Below are positions 14,817 to 23,605 of a stretch of DNA of 30,666 nucleotides, piece after piece. The notes beneath the pieces were generated by a model. The model saw only the letters and a program-made list of their open reading frames with translations, was not told the DNA's origin and did not search any database. The position numbers and the translations under genes are program-made. Within the stretch, counting starts at the first letter, position 1. Every line of letters begins with the position of its first letter. The DNA comes from Treponema sp. (GTDB lineage: Bacteria > Spirochaetota > Spirochaetia > Treponematales > Treponemataceae), in contig JAEDFX010000017.1 in the NCBI GenBank assembly GCA_016297805.1, positions 1-30,666 of the forward strand, given 5' to 3'.

Positions 14817-16775
14817 ATGAAAAATATTGCAGTTCTAATTCCAAGTTTTACAATTGAATATAGTATTGGCATATTAGATGGGATTTATGATTATTTTATT
14901 GATAAAGATGTAAATGTGATTATTGCCCATACAAAATTTTCGCACAGCAAAGTCAGTCCTTTTGATTATCAATATTGGAGTTCTGTGGATTATGTAAAGG
15001 CAAAAGATATTGATGGTTACATTATAGTATCTGGACTTTATGTATCATCAATAAGTATGAAGGAATTTGATTCGATTATTGAATCCTTAGGCCCTAGACC
15101 TGTAGTTTCTATTGGTGTTAATTCTGACAGAAAAAATGTATATACAGTTCAAGCTGATTGTGATGAAATATACTTTGATATTGTAAAGCATCTTAAAGAA
15201 AAACATGGATGTAAAAAAATTGCATTTTTTTCTGCCAACAGTTCTGATTCTGCTGAGGCTTTGGCCCGTTACAATGCTTTTGTAAAAGCCATGAAAGACA
15301 ACAAGCTTCCGTTTGACCCAGGTCTTGTTATGGATGGAAATTTTACAGATTTTACTGCAGAAGAGCAGTTGCTGGCTAAATATAAGAATAAAGCGGACAT
15401 TGATTTTGATTCTATAGTTTGTGCTAATGATTCAATGGCAGCTGGTTGTGTTCGTGCCTTGCAGTCTCTTGGAGTTTCTGTTCCAGATGAGATTAAGGTT
15501 GTTGGTTTTGATGATGCAGTTGTTTCACGAATCTTAAATCCAAAGCTTTCTACAATAAATCAAAATATCTCTATGCAGGGGTTTAGAGCTGCAGAGCTTA
15601 TGAATGAAATCCTTACAGGGAAAAAATGTGATAAAGATGTTTATGTACCATTAGAAGCAAGATTCCGACAGTCTTGTGGCTGTATTTCATGTGCTGATAA
15701 TAGTCATGTTTATATGGATACTAATGGAAAGGCCGAAGAAGATGGTTATTCTACGGTTCAGGCAGCTGGGCAGTTCTTTGCCGATATGAATGAAAAGAAC
15801 AACCTTATGACCCTTATGGATACATTGAGTTGTTCAAATACTCTTAAGCAGTTCTTCTATAATCTTAGATATCTTGCAGAACAATGTGATATGCCGGAAG
15901 TATATATCAATCTTTTTAAGGATGTAATTTATAATGATCCTGAAGATGATTTTGAAATGCCGGAGCAGCTTGAACTAGCAATGTTGTGTGATTTGGAAAA
16001 TAATGTCCATACTTTTAAACCTGGGGTTATTTTTAATCCAAAAGAATGTTTCTTTGCTTCAAGAAGTGTAAAATCAAAGCCTGGTATCTATATAGTTCAT
16101 CCGATTTTTGCCTGTGAAAACAGTTACGGATGTATGTTCTGTAAAATTAAGAATAAGAATTTTGCAGATTACATTGTTCATCTTAAGATTATTGTTAACT
16201 CAATTGCTCAATCCTTCGATTATACAAATCAGATTACACAAGCAGAAAATCTGAAAAATGCTAATACGGATTTGCATAAGCAGTCACGCACAGATGAACT
16301 TACTAAAATTCTGAATCGTCGTGGATTTATAGAACAGGGGCAGGCCGCTCTTGACCTTATGCAGGAAATCGATAAGGCTGGTGTTATTTTCTTTGCTGAT
16401 ATGGATGGTCTTAAAATTATTAATGATACATATGGCCATGAAATGGGAGATAAAGCAATCAGACTTCAGGCTGAAGTTTTAAAATCTGCCTTCCGTTCTA
16501 CAGATATTGTAGGTCGTCTTAGTGGAGATGAATTTGGAGTTGTTGCTGTAGGAATGAATTTAAGTCAGGTTAATCAGATAAGACTTAAGGTTCAGTTACT
16601 GGCAGAAAAAATTTCAAAAAATAATGATTTGCCATTCATTTTGTCCTGCAGTATTGGTGCTGTTGATTTACAGAAATCCAGTGTATTAAAGAGGCTGCTT
16701 TCAGAGGCAGATAAAGAACTTTACGAAGAAAAACGAAAGAAACGAAATGCAAGATTATCTCTCAATACTAAATGA
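14817..16775 (+). CDS. Cytoplasmic LacI-type ligand sensor fused to a diguanylate cyclase (copy 1)
   Basis: 652 aa without signal peptide or membrane helix. Residues 1-280 resemble the LacI/GalR ligand-binding domain (IAVLIPSF at the start; VCANDSMAAGCVRAL, PDEIKVVGFDD, LSTINQN near the end), but no DNA-binding helix-turn-helix precedes it. RQSCGCISC (284-292) is a Cys cluster. A linker domain (about 310-480) leads to a GGDEF domain: DMDGLKIINDTYGH, an inhibitory I-site RSTD (560-563), and the active loop SGDEF (569-573). It should make c-di-GMP in response to a cytosolic, perhaps sugar-like, ligand. The ribosome site GGGGA is very close to the ATG. It overlaps pcrA by 29 bases. A paralogue lies just beyond pcrA. 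Confidence 0.87.
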   Translation: MKNIAVLIPSFTIEYSIGILDGIYDYFIDKDVNVIIAHTKFSHSKVSPFDYQYWSSVDYVKAKDIDGYIIVSGLYVSSISMKEFDSIIESLGPRPVVSIGVNSDRKNVYTVQADCDEIYFDIVKHLKEKHGCKKIAFFSANSSDSAEALARYNAFVKAMKDNKLPFDPGLVMDGNFTDFTAEEQLLAKYKNKADIDFDSIVCANDSMAAGCVRALQSLGVSVPDEIKVVGFDDAVVSRILNPKLSTINQNISMQGFRAAELMNEILTGKKCDKDVYVPLEARFRQSCGCISCADNSHVYMDTNGKAEEDGYSTVQAAGQFFADMNEKNNLMTLMDTLSCSNTLKQFFYNLRYLAEQCDMPEVYINLFKDVIYNDPEDDFEMPEQLELAMLCDLENNVHTFKPGVIFNPKECFFASRSVKSKPGIYIVHPIFACENSYGCMFCKIKNKNFADYIVHLKIIVNSIAQSFDYTNQITQAENLKNANTDLHKQSRTDELTKILNRRGFIEQGQAALDLMQEIDKAGVIFFADMDGLKIINDTYGHEMGDKAIRLQAEVLKSAFRSTDIVGRLSGDEFGVVAVGMNLSQVNQIRLKVQLLAEKISKNNDLPFILSCSIGAVDLQKSSVLKRLLSEADKELYEEKRKKRNARLSLNTK

Positions 16776-18936
16776 TGAACAACGGGCTGCTGTTGAACAG
16801 ACAGGTGCTCCGCTTTTAATTCTTGCAGGAGCTGGTTCCGGCAAAACCAGGGTTATTACTACAAAAATAGCATATTTAATCTCGGAAAAAAATGTGGACC
16901 CATGGTCAATTTTGTCTGTAACCTTTACAAAAAAGGCTGCAAATGAAATGCGTGAACGTGCCATTGCTATTGATGAACGGGCAAAAGATGTACAAATAAG
17001 AACCTTTCACTCTTTTGGTTCCTGGTTTTTACGCCGCTATGCTGACGCTGCAGGTCTGGAATCGAATTTTACAGTTTACGATGATTCGGATATGGCTACT
17101 CTTATAAAAAAAGCCGTTCCTTCTCTTTCACAAAAGGAAGTTAAAACTGCAGTAAAACAGATTTCTCTGGCAAAAGATTATTGTCTTACACCAGAAGATG
17201 ATCTTTCAGTTTTGAGCAGTGAATTCGATATTAATGAAATTTACTCTGAGTATCAGAAGCGATTGCGAGCAACTGGAAATGTTGACTTTGGTGATTTGAT
17301 TATGTTGCCAGTTCAGGTTATAGAACGGAATCAGGATATTGCAGATTATATTCATCATCGTTTTAAAGTAATCATGGTAGATGAGTATCAGGATTCCAAT
17401 ATTGCTCAGTATAAGCTTCTTCAGAAGCTGTCTGGCGTTGAAGAAGGAAATGACTGTTATGTTTGTGTAGTTGGTGATGATGATCAGTCAATTTATCGTT
17501 TCCGTGGCGCAGAAGTACAGAATATTCTTTCCTTTCCAGAAAAATTTCCTGGTACTGAAATTATCAGATTGGAACGTAATTATCGTTCAACTGGCAAAAT
17601 TCTTAATGCAGCTAGTCTTGTGGTTAAGAATAATCAAAACCGTCTTGGGAAAACTCTTGTTGCTGATCGTGGAGAAGGTGGAAATCCTGTGCTGGCTTTT
17701 CTTGGAGATCAGAATCAGGAGGCTACCTTTGTTGGAGATTTAATAAAAAAATCTACAGAAGCAGGTTCAAGGTATTCAGATTGGGCTGTATTATACAGAA
17801 CTAATGCTCAATCTTTAGGTTTTGAAAAAGAGTTTATCCGAAGAAAGATTCCATATGTGGTTGTAGGGTCCCTTAAATTTTATGAGCGGGAAGAAATAAA
17901 AGATGCACTTTCATATCTGGCATTGTGTGCTAATCAGAAAGATGAAATTTCTTTCCGTCGTGTAATTAATAAACCAACTCGTGGAATTGGAGAAAAAACA
18001 CAGGATAGAATTATGGAAGCCGCAGTTAGCTTAGATGCTGATGGAAATCCAGTTTTTGAAAATCTTCTGGAAACTACATCCAGACTTATTCCAGAACTTT
18101 CCAAAAAAGCTGCTGAAGGTGCAAAACAGTTTGTTGAATTTTTTTCTACAGTGTTAGGCTGTTTTGATAAGGATAAAAAGCTTTCTGATTTTATTGAACG
18201 TGTGATTCAGGATTCTGCCTTGGATGAGTTTCATAAGGCTGGGGATGAAATTGATGGAACTACAAGGGTTCAGAATCTTCAGGAGCTTGTAAACAGTGCT
18301 GTTCCATATGAATGTTCTATGGAAGGACTTCTTGCTTTTCTTGATGCAATTAATCTGGACAGAACTTTGGAAAAGGAAAATGAAGTTGATTTGGATAATG
18401 CAGTAACTCTGATTACTCTTCATAATACAAAAGGTCTGGAGTATAACAAGGTTGTAATCACAGGTCTGGAAGAAGGTGTTTTTCCACGTCAGGATAAAAC
18501 TGCCTTTGATTTGGAGGAAGAGCGTCGTTTGTTTTATGTAGGAATTACCCGAGCAAAAGATGAACTGTATGTAACTGCATCAAGTAAACGACTTATGTAC
18601 GGAAGCTGGCAGTTTATGCGTCCAAGTCCTTTTTTAAAGGAAGCAAAGGATGCTTTTAAAATAATAGGTCAGGCTCCCTTTGGATTTACAAATGGAGGCT
18701 CAGGTTTTAGAGCATACGGAAATAGTTCTTCTTTTGGAGGCAGCGCTTCAAATCCTCTTATGGAAAAATGGAGTAAGGGTACAAAACTTTATCATGATGA
18801 TTATGGATATGGCGTTGTGGTTTCTGCCAGAGATAATGATTCTGAATTTGTAATTGAAGTACAATTTGAAAATGGAGCCAGAAAGAAATTTCTGCCAAAG
18901 TATCAGTCTAAATCATTAACATTAATTAAAGATTAA
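16747..18936 (+). CDS. pcrA: UvrD/PcrA-family ATP-dependent DNA helicase
   Basis: 729 aa superfamily 1A 3'-5' helicase. The Q-motif LNDEQRAAV is followed by Walker A GAGSGKT (28-34), motif Ia VTFTKKAANEMRERA, TFHSFG, motif II VDEYQD (DEYQD at 212-216), motif III VVGDDDQSIYRFRGAE, motif IV LERNYRST, motif V TLHNTKGLEY and motif VI RRLFYVGITRAK. A C-terminal Tudor-like segment (YHDDYGYGVVVSARDND and on), as in PcrA, argues for PcrA rather than Rep. The family acts in repair, replication restart and removal of RecA or RNA polymerase. The ATG at 16747 is the only start that keeps the Q-motif; it lies inside the preceding gene (29-base overlap) with only a weak purine-rich site, so translation is probably coupled. 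Confidence 0.95.
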   Translation: MQDYLSILNDEQRAAVEQTGAPLLILAGAGSGKTRVITTKIAYLISEKNVDPWSILSVTFTKKAANEMRERAIAIDERAKDVQIRTFHSFGSWFLRRYADAAGLESNFTVYDDSDMATLIKKAVPSLSQKEVKTAVKQISLAKDYCLTPEDDLSVLSSEFDINEIYSEYQKRLRATGNVDFGDLIMLPVQVIERNQDIADYIHHRFKVIMVDEYQDSNIAQYKLLQKLSGVEEGNDCYVCVVGDDDQSIYRFRGAEVQNILSFPEKFPGTEIIRLERNYRSTGKILNAASLVVKNNQNRLGKTLVADRGEGGNPVLAFLGDQNQEATFVGDLIKKSTEAGSRYSDWAVLYRTNAQSLGFEKEFIRRKIPYVVVGSLKFYEREEIKDALSYLALCANQKDEISFRRVINKPTRGIGEKTQDRIMEAAVSLDADGNPVFENLLETTSRLIPELSKKAAEGAKQFVEFFSTVLGCFDKDKKLSDFIERVIQDSALDEFHKAGDEIDGTTRVQNLQELVNSAVPYECSMEGLLAFLDAINLDRTLEKENEVDLDNAVTLITLHNTKGLEYNKVVITGLEEGVFPRQDKTAFDLEEERRLFYVGITRAKDELYVTASSKRLMYGSWQFMRPSPFLKEAKDAFKIIGQAPFGFTNGGSGFRAYGNSSSFGGSASNPLMEKWSKGTKLYHDDYGYGVVVSARDNDSEFVIEVQFENGARKKFLPKYQSKSLTLIKD

Positions 18937-19023
18937 TAATAAAAAATTATTATCTTTTGATTAGTGACAAAAGTAAATTTCTAAAGTAAACTGATTGGTA
19001 ATTAAAAATAATTTCAAAATATT

Positions 19024-19029
19024 TATACT
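19024..19029 (+). promoter_or_regulatory. Possible -10 box for the second LacI-GGDEF gene
   Basis: TATACT at 19024-19029 lies 15 bases before the ATG at 19045, in a 108-base AT-rich gap after pcrA. No convincing -35 hexamer is visible at the right distance, and the Shine-Dalgarno is poor. Confidence 0.25.
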
Positions 19030-19044
19030 ATCAGAGTGATTTAG

Positions 19045-21027
19045 ATGGCAAAACAAAGACTAAGAGTAGGCTTAGTTATTGATTATATAATCTCAGATTA
19101 TTCTCAGGTTATTATAAGTGGTATTAGAGAGGCTTGCTCAGAGATTAATGCTGAATTATACATTTTTCCAATAGCGGAAATGCATAATATTCATTCAACT
19201 TATGATTATCAGAATCTGGCTGTAACAGCGTTAATTACCTCAAAAAATCTTGATGGAATTATATTCTGTTCTGGTACTCAGATGCATCATCTTACAAAAG
19301 CAGAACTGGTTTCCTATCTTAAATCTTTTGCTCCACTTCCAGTTGTTAATCTGTCTTTGGAAATTCCAGGAATCCCTTCTATTGTAGTTGAATGTTACAA
19401 TGCCTATAAAGTTTTAATCCATAATCTTATTGATGTTCAAAAATGTGATAACTTTGTTGTTGTTGGTGTAAAGGGGAATTCTGCCGAAGCAAAAAGTCGT
19501 ACTAAATATATAAAAGAAATTGTTCAGGAAAAGGGAATTCCTTCAAGTAATTTCACTTTGTTAAAGGCTTCTTTTCATTATTCGGATACTCTTGAATGCC
19601 TTGAACAGTATTATGCAGAAACTGGTGAATTTAAGTTTAATGCACTTATTTGTCTTAATGATGAAATGGCTTACGGTGCACTTTTGTTCTGTAAAAAACA
19701 TGGATTCCGTATCCCGGAAGATTTAGTTCTTGTAGGTTTTGATGATTTGGAAAATTCACCATGTTGTTTCCCTTCATTAACATCCATTAATCAGCAGCTG
19801 TTTGAGCAGGGCAGAAAAGCAGCTCTTATACTTTTTGATTTTATTGCAGGCAAGAATGTAGATAAGCTTACGATAATCGAAGCAAAAACTGTTCTTCGTG
19901 ATTCTACCTGCAGAAAAGGTTACGGCAAGGAACTGGAAAATAATGATTTCTGTTACATTGACAATCGTTCAAAGAGTGAAATTTTCATTCATAACTCCGG
20001 AACTGAATGGTATCTGAAAAAAACTCAGCTTTATCAGATTGCGAATTTCTATACCGAAATGCAATACAATATGACCGTTGAGCAGCTTCGATCCCGCATA
20101 AATGATGATATTCGTTCTTTTGGAATTTCAGCTGGTGCAGTTGTTCTTTATGAAAAACCGGTAGAAATGGCCACTCCATTTGATTATTTCAACTTGCCTC
20201 ATAAGGCTTCGGTTTTTTCTGCTTTTGATGATACAATCGGCTGCAATACAAATAATAATTCCCATACATATAAGTTTGACCCTAATTCCAATATGATACC
20301 AGATGGAATCCTTAATGCAAATTCTGAGGGTTTGTTTGTAATCTCTTTATTTCATAATACTTTGCAGTATGGTTATATGATTATTCGTCCTGGTGTTTAT
20401 GATACTTCGGTATATGATCTTCTTACAAAAATCATGTCCACAATTATATCAAGTACATATTCATATTCACTTATGGATAAAGAAAAAAATAAGTTCCGTG
20501 CTAAATATGATAAGCTTGATGTTATTGCCCGTACAGATGAATTGACAGGTTTGAACAATCGTCGAGGCTTGTATGATCTTGGACAGATTACTTTGAACTT
20601 TGCTAAGACTATGAAGCAGAGCGGTATGATTGTTTACTGCGATATGGATGGACTTAAAAAGATAAATGACACCTTCGGTCATGAATCTGGTGACAGAGCA
20701 ATTGTTGCAGAATCTATAATTCTACGTGGTAATTTCCATTCAAATGATATTATTTCCAGAATTGGTGGAGATGAATTTGCAATTATTTGTCCTGGTCTTA
20801 CAAAGGAAGCCTTTCAGAAAATTCAAAGTCAGGTTGATGTAGATTGTGACAAATGGACAGAGGATAATAATTCCCCATTTAATCTATCTATAAGTATGGG
20901 GGCTGTTACATATCCATCAACAAAGGTTGGATATCAGATTACTCCATTGCTGGCAGAGGCTGATAAGGTTTTGTATAAAATCAAACGTGAGAAAAAGCTT
21001 AACGCCAGTCGCGCTGAATGTAAGTAG
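19045..21027 (+). CDS. Cytoplasmic LacI-type ligand sensor fused to a diguanylate cyclase (copy 2)
   Basis: 660 aa, same architecture as the gene at 14817: a LacI/GalR-like ligand-binding region (about 1-285; LRVGLVIDYI, ICLNDEMAYGALLFCKKHG, PEDLVLVGFDD, LTSINQQ), a linker domain (about 310-490), and a C-terminal GGDEF domain. No signal peptide, membrane helix or helix-turn-helix. The active loop is canonical GGDEF (574-578), preceded by DMDGLKKINDTFGHESGD. At the I-site the pattern is HSND (565-568) rather than RxxD, so product inhibition is probably lost. The Cys cluster of copy 1 is reduced to STCRKGYG. It probably has its own weak promoter. Its last 29 bases overlap the 3' end of the convergent OmpA-like gene. 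Confidence 0.87.
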   Translation: MAKQRLRVGLVIDYIISDYSQVIISGIREACSEINAELYIFPIAEMHNIHSTYDYQNLAVTALITSKNLDGIIFCSGTQMHHLTKAELVSYLKSFAPLPVVNLSLEIPGIPSIVVECYNAYKVLIHNLIDVQKCDNFVVVGVKGNSAEAKSRTKYIKEIVQEKGIPSSNFTLLKASFHYSDTLECLEQYYAETGEFKFNALICLNDEMAYGALLFCKKHGFRIPEDLVLVGFDDLENSPCCFPSLTSINQQLFEQGRKAALILFDFIAGKNVDKLTIIEAKTVLRDSTCRKGYGKELENNDFCYIDNRSKSEIFIHNSGTEWYLKKTQLYQIANFYTEMQYNMTVEQLRSRINDDIRSFGISAGAVVLYEKPVEMATPFDYFNLPHKASVFSAFDDTIGCNTNNNSHTYKFDPNSNMIPDGILNANSEGLFVISLFHNTLQYGYMIIRPGVYDTSVYDLLTKIMSTIISSTYSYSLMDKEKNKFRAKYDKLDVIARTDELTGLNNRRGLYDLGQITLNFAKTMKQSGMIVYCDMDGLKKINDTFGHESGDRAIVAESIILRGNFHSNDIISRIGGDEFAIICPGLTKEAFQKIQSQVDVDCDKWTEDNNSPFNLSISMGAVTYPSTKVGYQITPLLAEADKVLYKIKREKKLNASRAECK

Positions 21028-22345
21028 CTCTTGGACGGGCTGTTATATCTACACGGCGGTTCTGAGCACGACCTTCTTCAGTAGCATTTGAAGCAACTGG
21101 CATAGTACCGCCGTAACCTTTATAAGTAAAAATCTTCTTATCAAGACCTTCACCAATTAAAGCATTCATCACTGTTCTTGTACGTTCAATGGAAAGATTC
21201 AATTGACCTACAGGCTTTCCTACATCAGCAGTATGTCCTTCTATAAGTACAGTATAACCGTCATCCATTAAAAGCCCTTTAAGATTCTCCGCAATAAGTT
21301 CAATTCTCTGTTTTTCAGATGGAAGTAAGTCTGGAGAGTCAGGATAAAATTTCAAATCAACAGAAAAAAGAATTCCATCTATTGAATCTGAAACAGTGAT
21401 TCCCGGAACTTTATTCTCGTAGAAATATTGTTTGATTGCGTTGTACTGTATGTAGTACGTTGTATCTTTTTCAGGAACAGAAATATCATATATAAGATTT
21501 GGCTTATCAAGAAGAACGACAATTTTTCCTTCTTTCAACAGCTGAACATTTTCTGGAACAGTAAGAATTTTCAGAGCATCTTTGTGTTTGATAATCGGGT
21601 CAGTTCTGTTTCGACCATATACTTCAGTCGCTTTTATATACAGAGGGTCCAGCCCAATTCTATCGGCATAATCTGCTTCATTTTCAGAATAGTGATAACC
21701 TACCAGGCCCATGCTTTCTACAATTGCAGGGTCCGCATTGTTTTTTTCATAAATACGGTTCATCTGATCGTCCCAGATTTGTGGGAAAAAACATGGTGAG
21801 ATTTCGCTGGTAACATATTCGCCGTGAACAGGGTATGAGCCACGTGCATCTATAATGATTCCTGTGTATGGGCGTGAAGCTACATATTCAATTGGTTTTT
21901 CTGGATTATATGCATAGGTATGGCGGATTAGTAATTTACTTAAATCCTTTACGTTTACAGTGTTTGTTGTGCGAAGAAATGCCATATCTTTTGTGAAAAC
22001 GTCAGGGGTTTTGTATCCCCCCATAATGAAGTTGTATACTTGATCCAAAGAGAGTTCGTCTGCAATTACTGTGTCTGAAAGATTTTTTTCCGAATTTTCA
22101 AAAAGGGAAAGTAGGGCAGGCTGAATAAGTGGAGGCATTTTAGATTTTATCTGGAAAGAGGCTGTCTTTTTTCCTGAAGGCATCTGAAGATTTGCTTTTT
22201 CTGTGTTTAATGAAATATCAGTTTTAAACTCTCTTGTAATCCAGTTTATTGAACTGATTGCTTCAACTGATGTATTTCCATTTTCTGCAAATAATGCACT
22301 TGCTGCGAATAAAATCAGGAAAACTAAAAGACTTTTTTTAGCCAT
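20999..22345 (-). CDS. OmpA-domain envelope protein
   Basis: 448 aa. Signal peptide MAKKSLLVFLILFAASALFA; an N-terminal part of unknown fold; a middle domain (about 155-265) around TGIIIDARGSYP and GLVGYHYS; then a C-terminal OmpA-like domain (about 325-435) with VLIEGHTADVG (367-376, in part), LSIERTRTV and NRRVDI. OmpA domains bind peptidoglycan through an Asp and an Arg. Here the Arg is kept (R388) but the Asp position in GHTD-x-x-G is Ala373, with Asp one place later, so binding may be altered. The three-part layout recalls the treponemal protein Tp0624, from memory and unverified. AAAGGAGAAG precedes the ATG. It is downstream of the MltD-like gene and probably co-transcribed. Confidence 0.8.
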   Translation of the reverse strand: MAKKSLLVFLILFAASALFAENGNTSVEAISSINWITREFKTDISLNTEKANLQMPSGKKTASFQIKSKMPPLIQPALLSLFENSEKNLSDTVIADELSLDQVYNFIMGGYKTPDVFTKDMAFLRTTNTVNVKDLSKLLIRHTYAYNPEKPIEYVASRPYTGIIIDARGSYPVHGEYVTSEISPCFFPQIWDDQMNRIYEKNNADPAIVESMGLVGYHYSENEADYADRIGLDPLYIKATEVYGRNRTDPIIKHKDALKILTVPENVQLLKEGKIVVLLDKPNLIYDISVPEKDTTYYIQYNAIKQYFYENKVPGITVSDSIDGILFSVDLKFYPDSPDLLPSEKQRIELIAENLKGLLMDDGYTVLIEGHTADVGKPVGQLNLSIERTRTVMNALIGEGLDKKIFTYKGYGGTMPVASNATEEGRAQNRRVDITARPRATYIQRDWR

Positions 22346-22399
22346 TAGAGTCTTCTCCTTTTTAGGTATAATTAGAGATTTCTTACTATATTAATCGGA

Positions 22400-23605
22400 T
22401 TATTTTGCAGGAATATAAAGAACTTTTCCTATCTTTAATATGGCGTTTTCTTTAATATCATTCAGTTCGCAAATAGAATTTACTGTAACTCCGTATCTGC
22501 GGGAAATAGACCAGAGAGAATCGCCGGCTACAACTGTATATTTAAATGGAAAATCAATAGGGGTTAATTTTGCGATTGCATCCAAAGCTGATTTTTCCAT
22601 TCCTAAAGGTAATCTGATTTTTGATTCTTTAGCTGGATGAGTCATACCTCTTGTGTAAGATGGATTCAAACGTTTTAGACTTGCAGGTTCTATACGCAGT
22701 TCCTGTGCCAGTTGAGAAATGGAATAGGCTTTTTTTACAGTTATGTAATCAAAATTTCCATTTTTTTCATTCTCAAGAATTTCAAACTCTTCTTTATGGT
22801 CAGGTAAATCTATACCATAGTAATCACTATTTATAGCCAGATCTGCAATTGCAATAAGCTTTGGAACGTAATCTGCAGTTTGTTGTGGCAGAAGCTTATG
22901 ATCAACCAGATACCAGAAATCTTTTTCTTCAGCTTTTCTAAGGACTTTGTTCATTGCTCCAACGCCACAGTTATATGAGGCAATTGCAATCAACCAGTCA
23001 TTAAAATAATTATAGTTATCGGTTAGCTTGCGGAGTGCAGCATCTGTGGATTTCCAAGGGTCCAGGCGTTCATCTACAAATTCATTTAGAGTAAGAAAGG
23101 GCCATACGCTGTTTGCCATGAACTGCCACATTCCAATTGCTCCAGATTTAGATTTTGCGTTTGTTTTATAATTTGATTCAACAACAGGAAGGTATTCAAG
23201 AATTTCGGGCATTTCTTTTTCCTGGATTGCCTTGCGAACGTAAAGTCTGTATTCCATTGCTGATTCAAGATATGAATAAAGTAGTTTAGACCATTTTTCA
23301 GTAAGATATTGCTTTCGGAATTTTTCTACTTCCGGGCGGTCAAGAATTTCATCCGGGACTATTCCCAATGAAATTCTAACGGGTTTTTCTTCTTCATTAT
23401 TTTCTTCAAAGCTTTCATCATCCTGAGAATTTTCAGCTTCTGTTTCCGAGGTTTCTGTAGCTGCCTGTTCCAGTGTGTCTGCTGCAAAAGATTCTAGAGA
23501 AGGAATTTCTTCCATTATAACAGGTTCCAATTCAGGCGAATCTTCTGAAAACAGGAAACAAGCTGTTAAAAGAGAAATAGAAAGAGTAAAAATAAGCCTT
23601 TTCAT
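22400..23605 (-). CDS. mltD: MltD-like lytic murein transglycosylase with LysM
   Basis: 401 aa. It starts with MKRLIFTLSISLLTACFLFS, a signal peptide with a loose lipobox (LTAC, Cys16), then a long acidic low-complexity linker (about 21-75). The SLT catalytic domain follows (about 125-260): ILEYLPVVESNYK carries the catalytic Glu143, followed by SGAIGMWQFM and the YNCG segment. A degenerate LysM-like region (ITVKKAYSISQLAQELRIEP) and a clear C-terminal LysM (YTVVAGDSLWSISRRYGVTV) bind glycan. The enzyme cleaves peptidoglycan strands to 1,6-anhydro products, in the periplasm or at the outer membrane. An upstream in-frame ATG at 23638 is rejected: the signal peptide begins at 23605, and that ATG forms TAATG with the stop of the preceding gene. 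Confidence 0.9.
   Translation of the reverse strand: MKRLIFTLSISLLTACFLFSEDSPELEPVIMEEIPSLESFAADTLEQAATETSETEAENSQDDESFEENNEEEKPVRISLGIVPDEILDRPEVEKFRKQYLTEKWSKLLYSYLESAMEYRLYVRKAIQEKEMPEILEYLPVVESNYKTNAKSKSGAIGMWQFMANSVWPFLTLNEFVDERLDPWKSTDAALRKLTDNYNYFNDWLIAIASYNCGVGAMNKVLRKAEEKDFWYLVDHKLLPQQTADYVPKLIAIADLAINSDYYGIDLPDHKEEFEILENEKNGNFDYITVKKAYSISQLAQELRIEPASLKRLNPSYTRGMTHPAKESKIRLPLGMEKSALDAIAKLTPIDFPFKYTVVAGDSLWSISRRYGVTVNSICELNDIKENAILKIGKVLYIPAK

Noticed and set aside
18937..19023. Terminator after pcrA (AATAAT/ATTATT)
   Set aside because: The stem is all A-T, six bases, and no clean T-tract follows; too weak to call.
21428..21799. Plus-strand 123-codon frame opposite the OmpA-like gene
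   Set aside because: Aromatic-rich random composition and complete antisense overlap with a well-supported gene.
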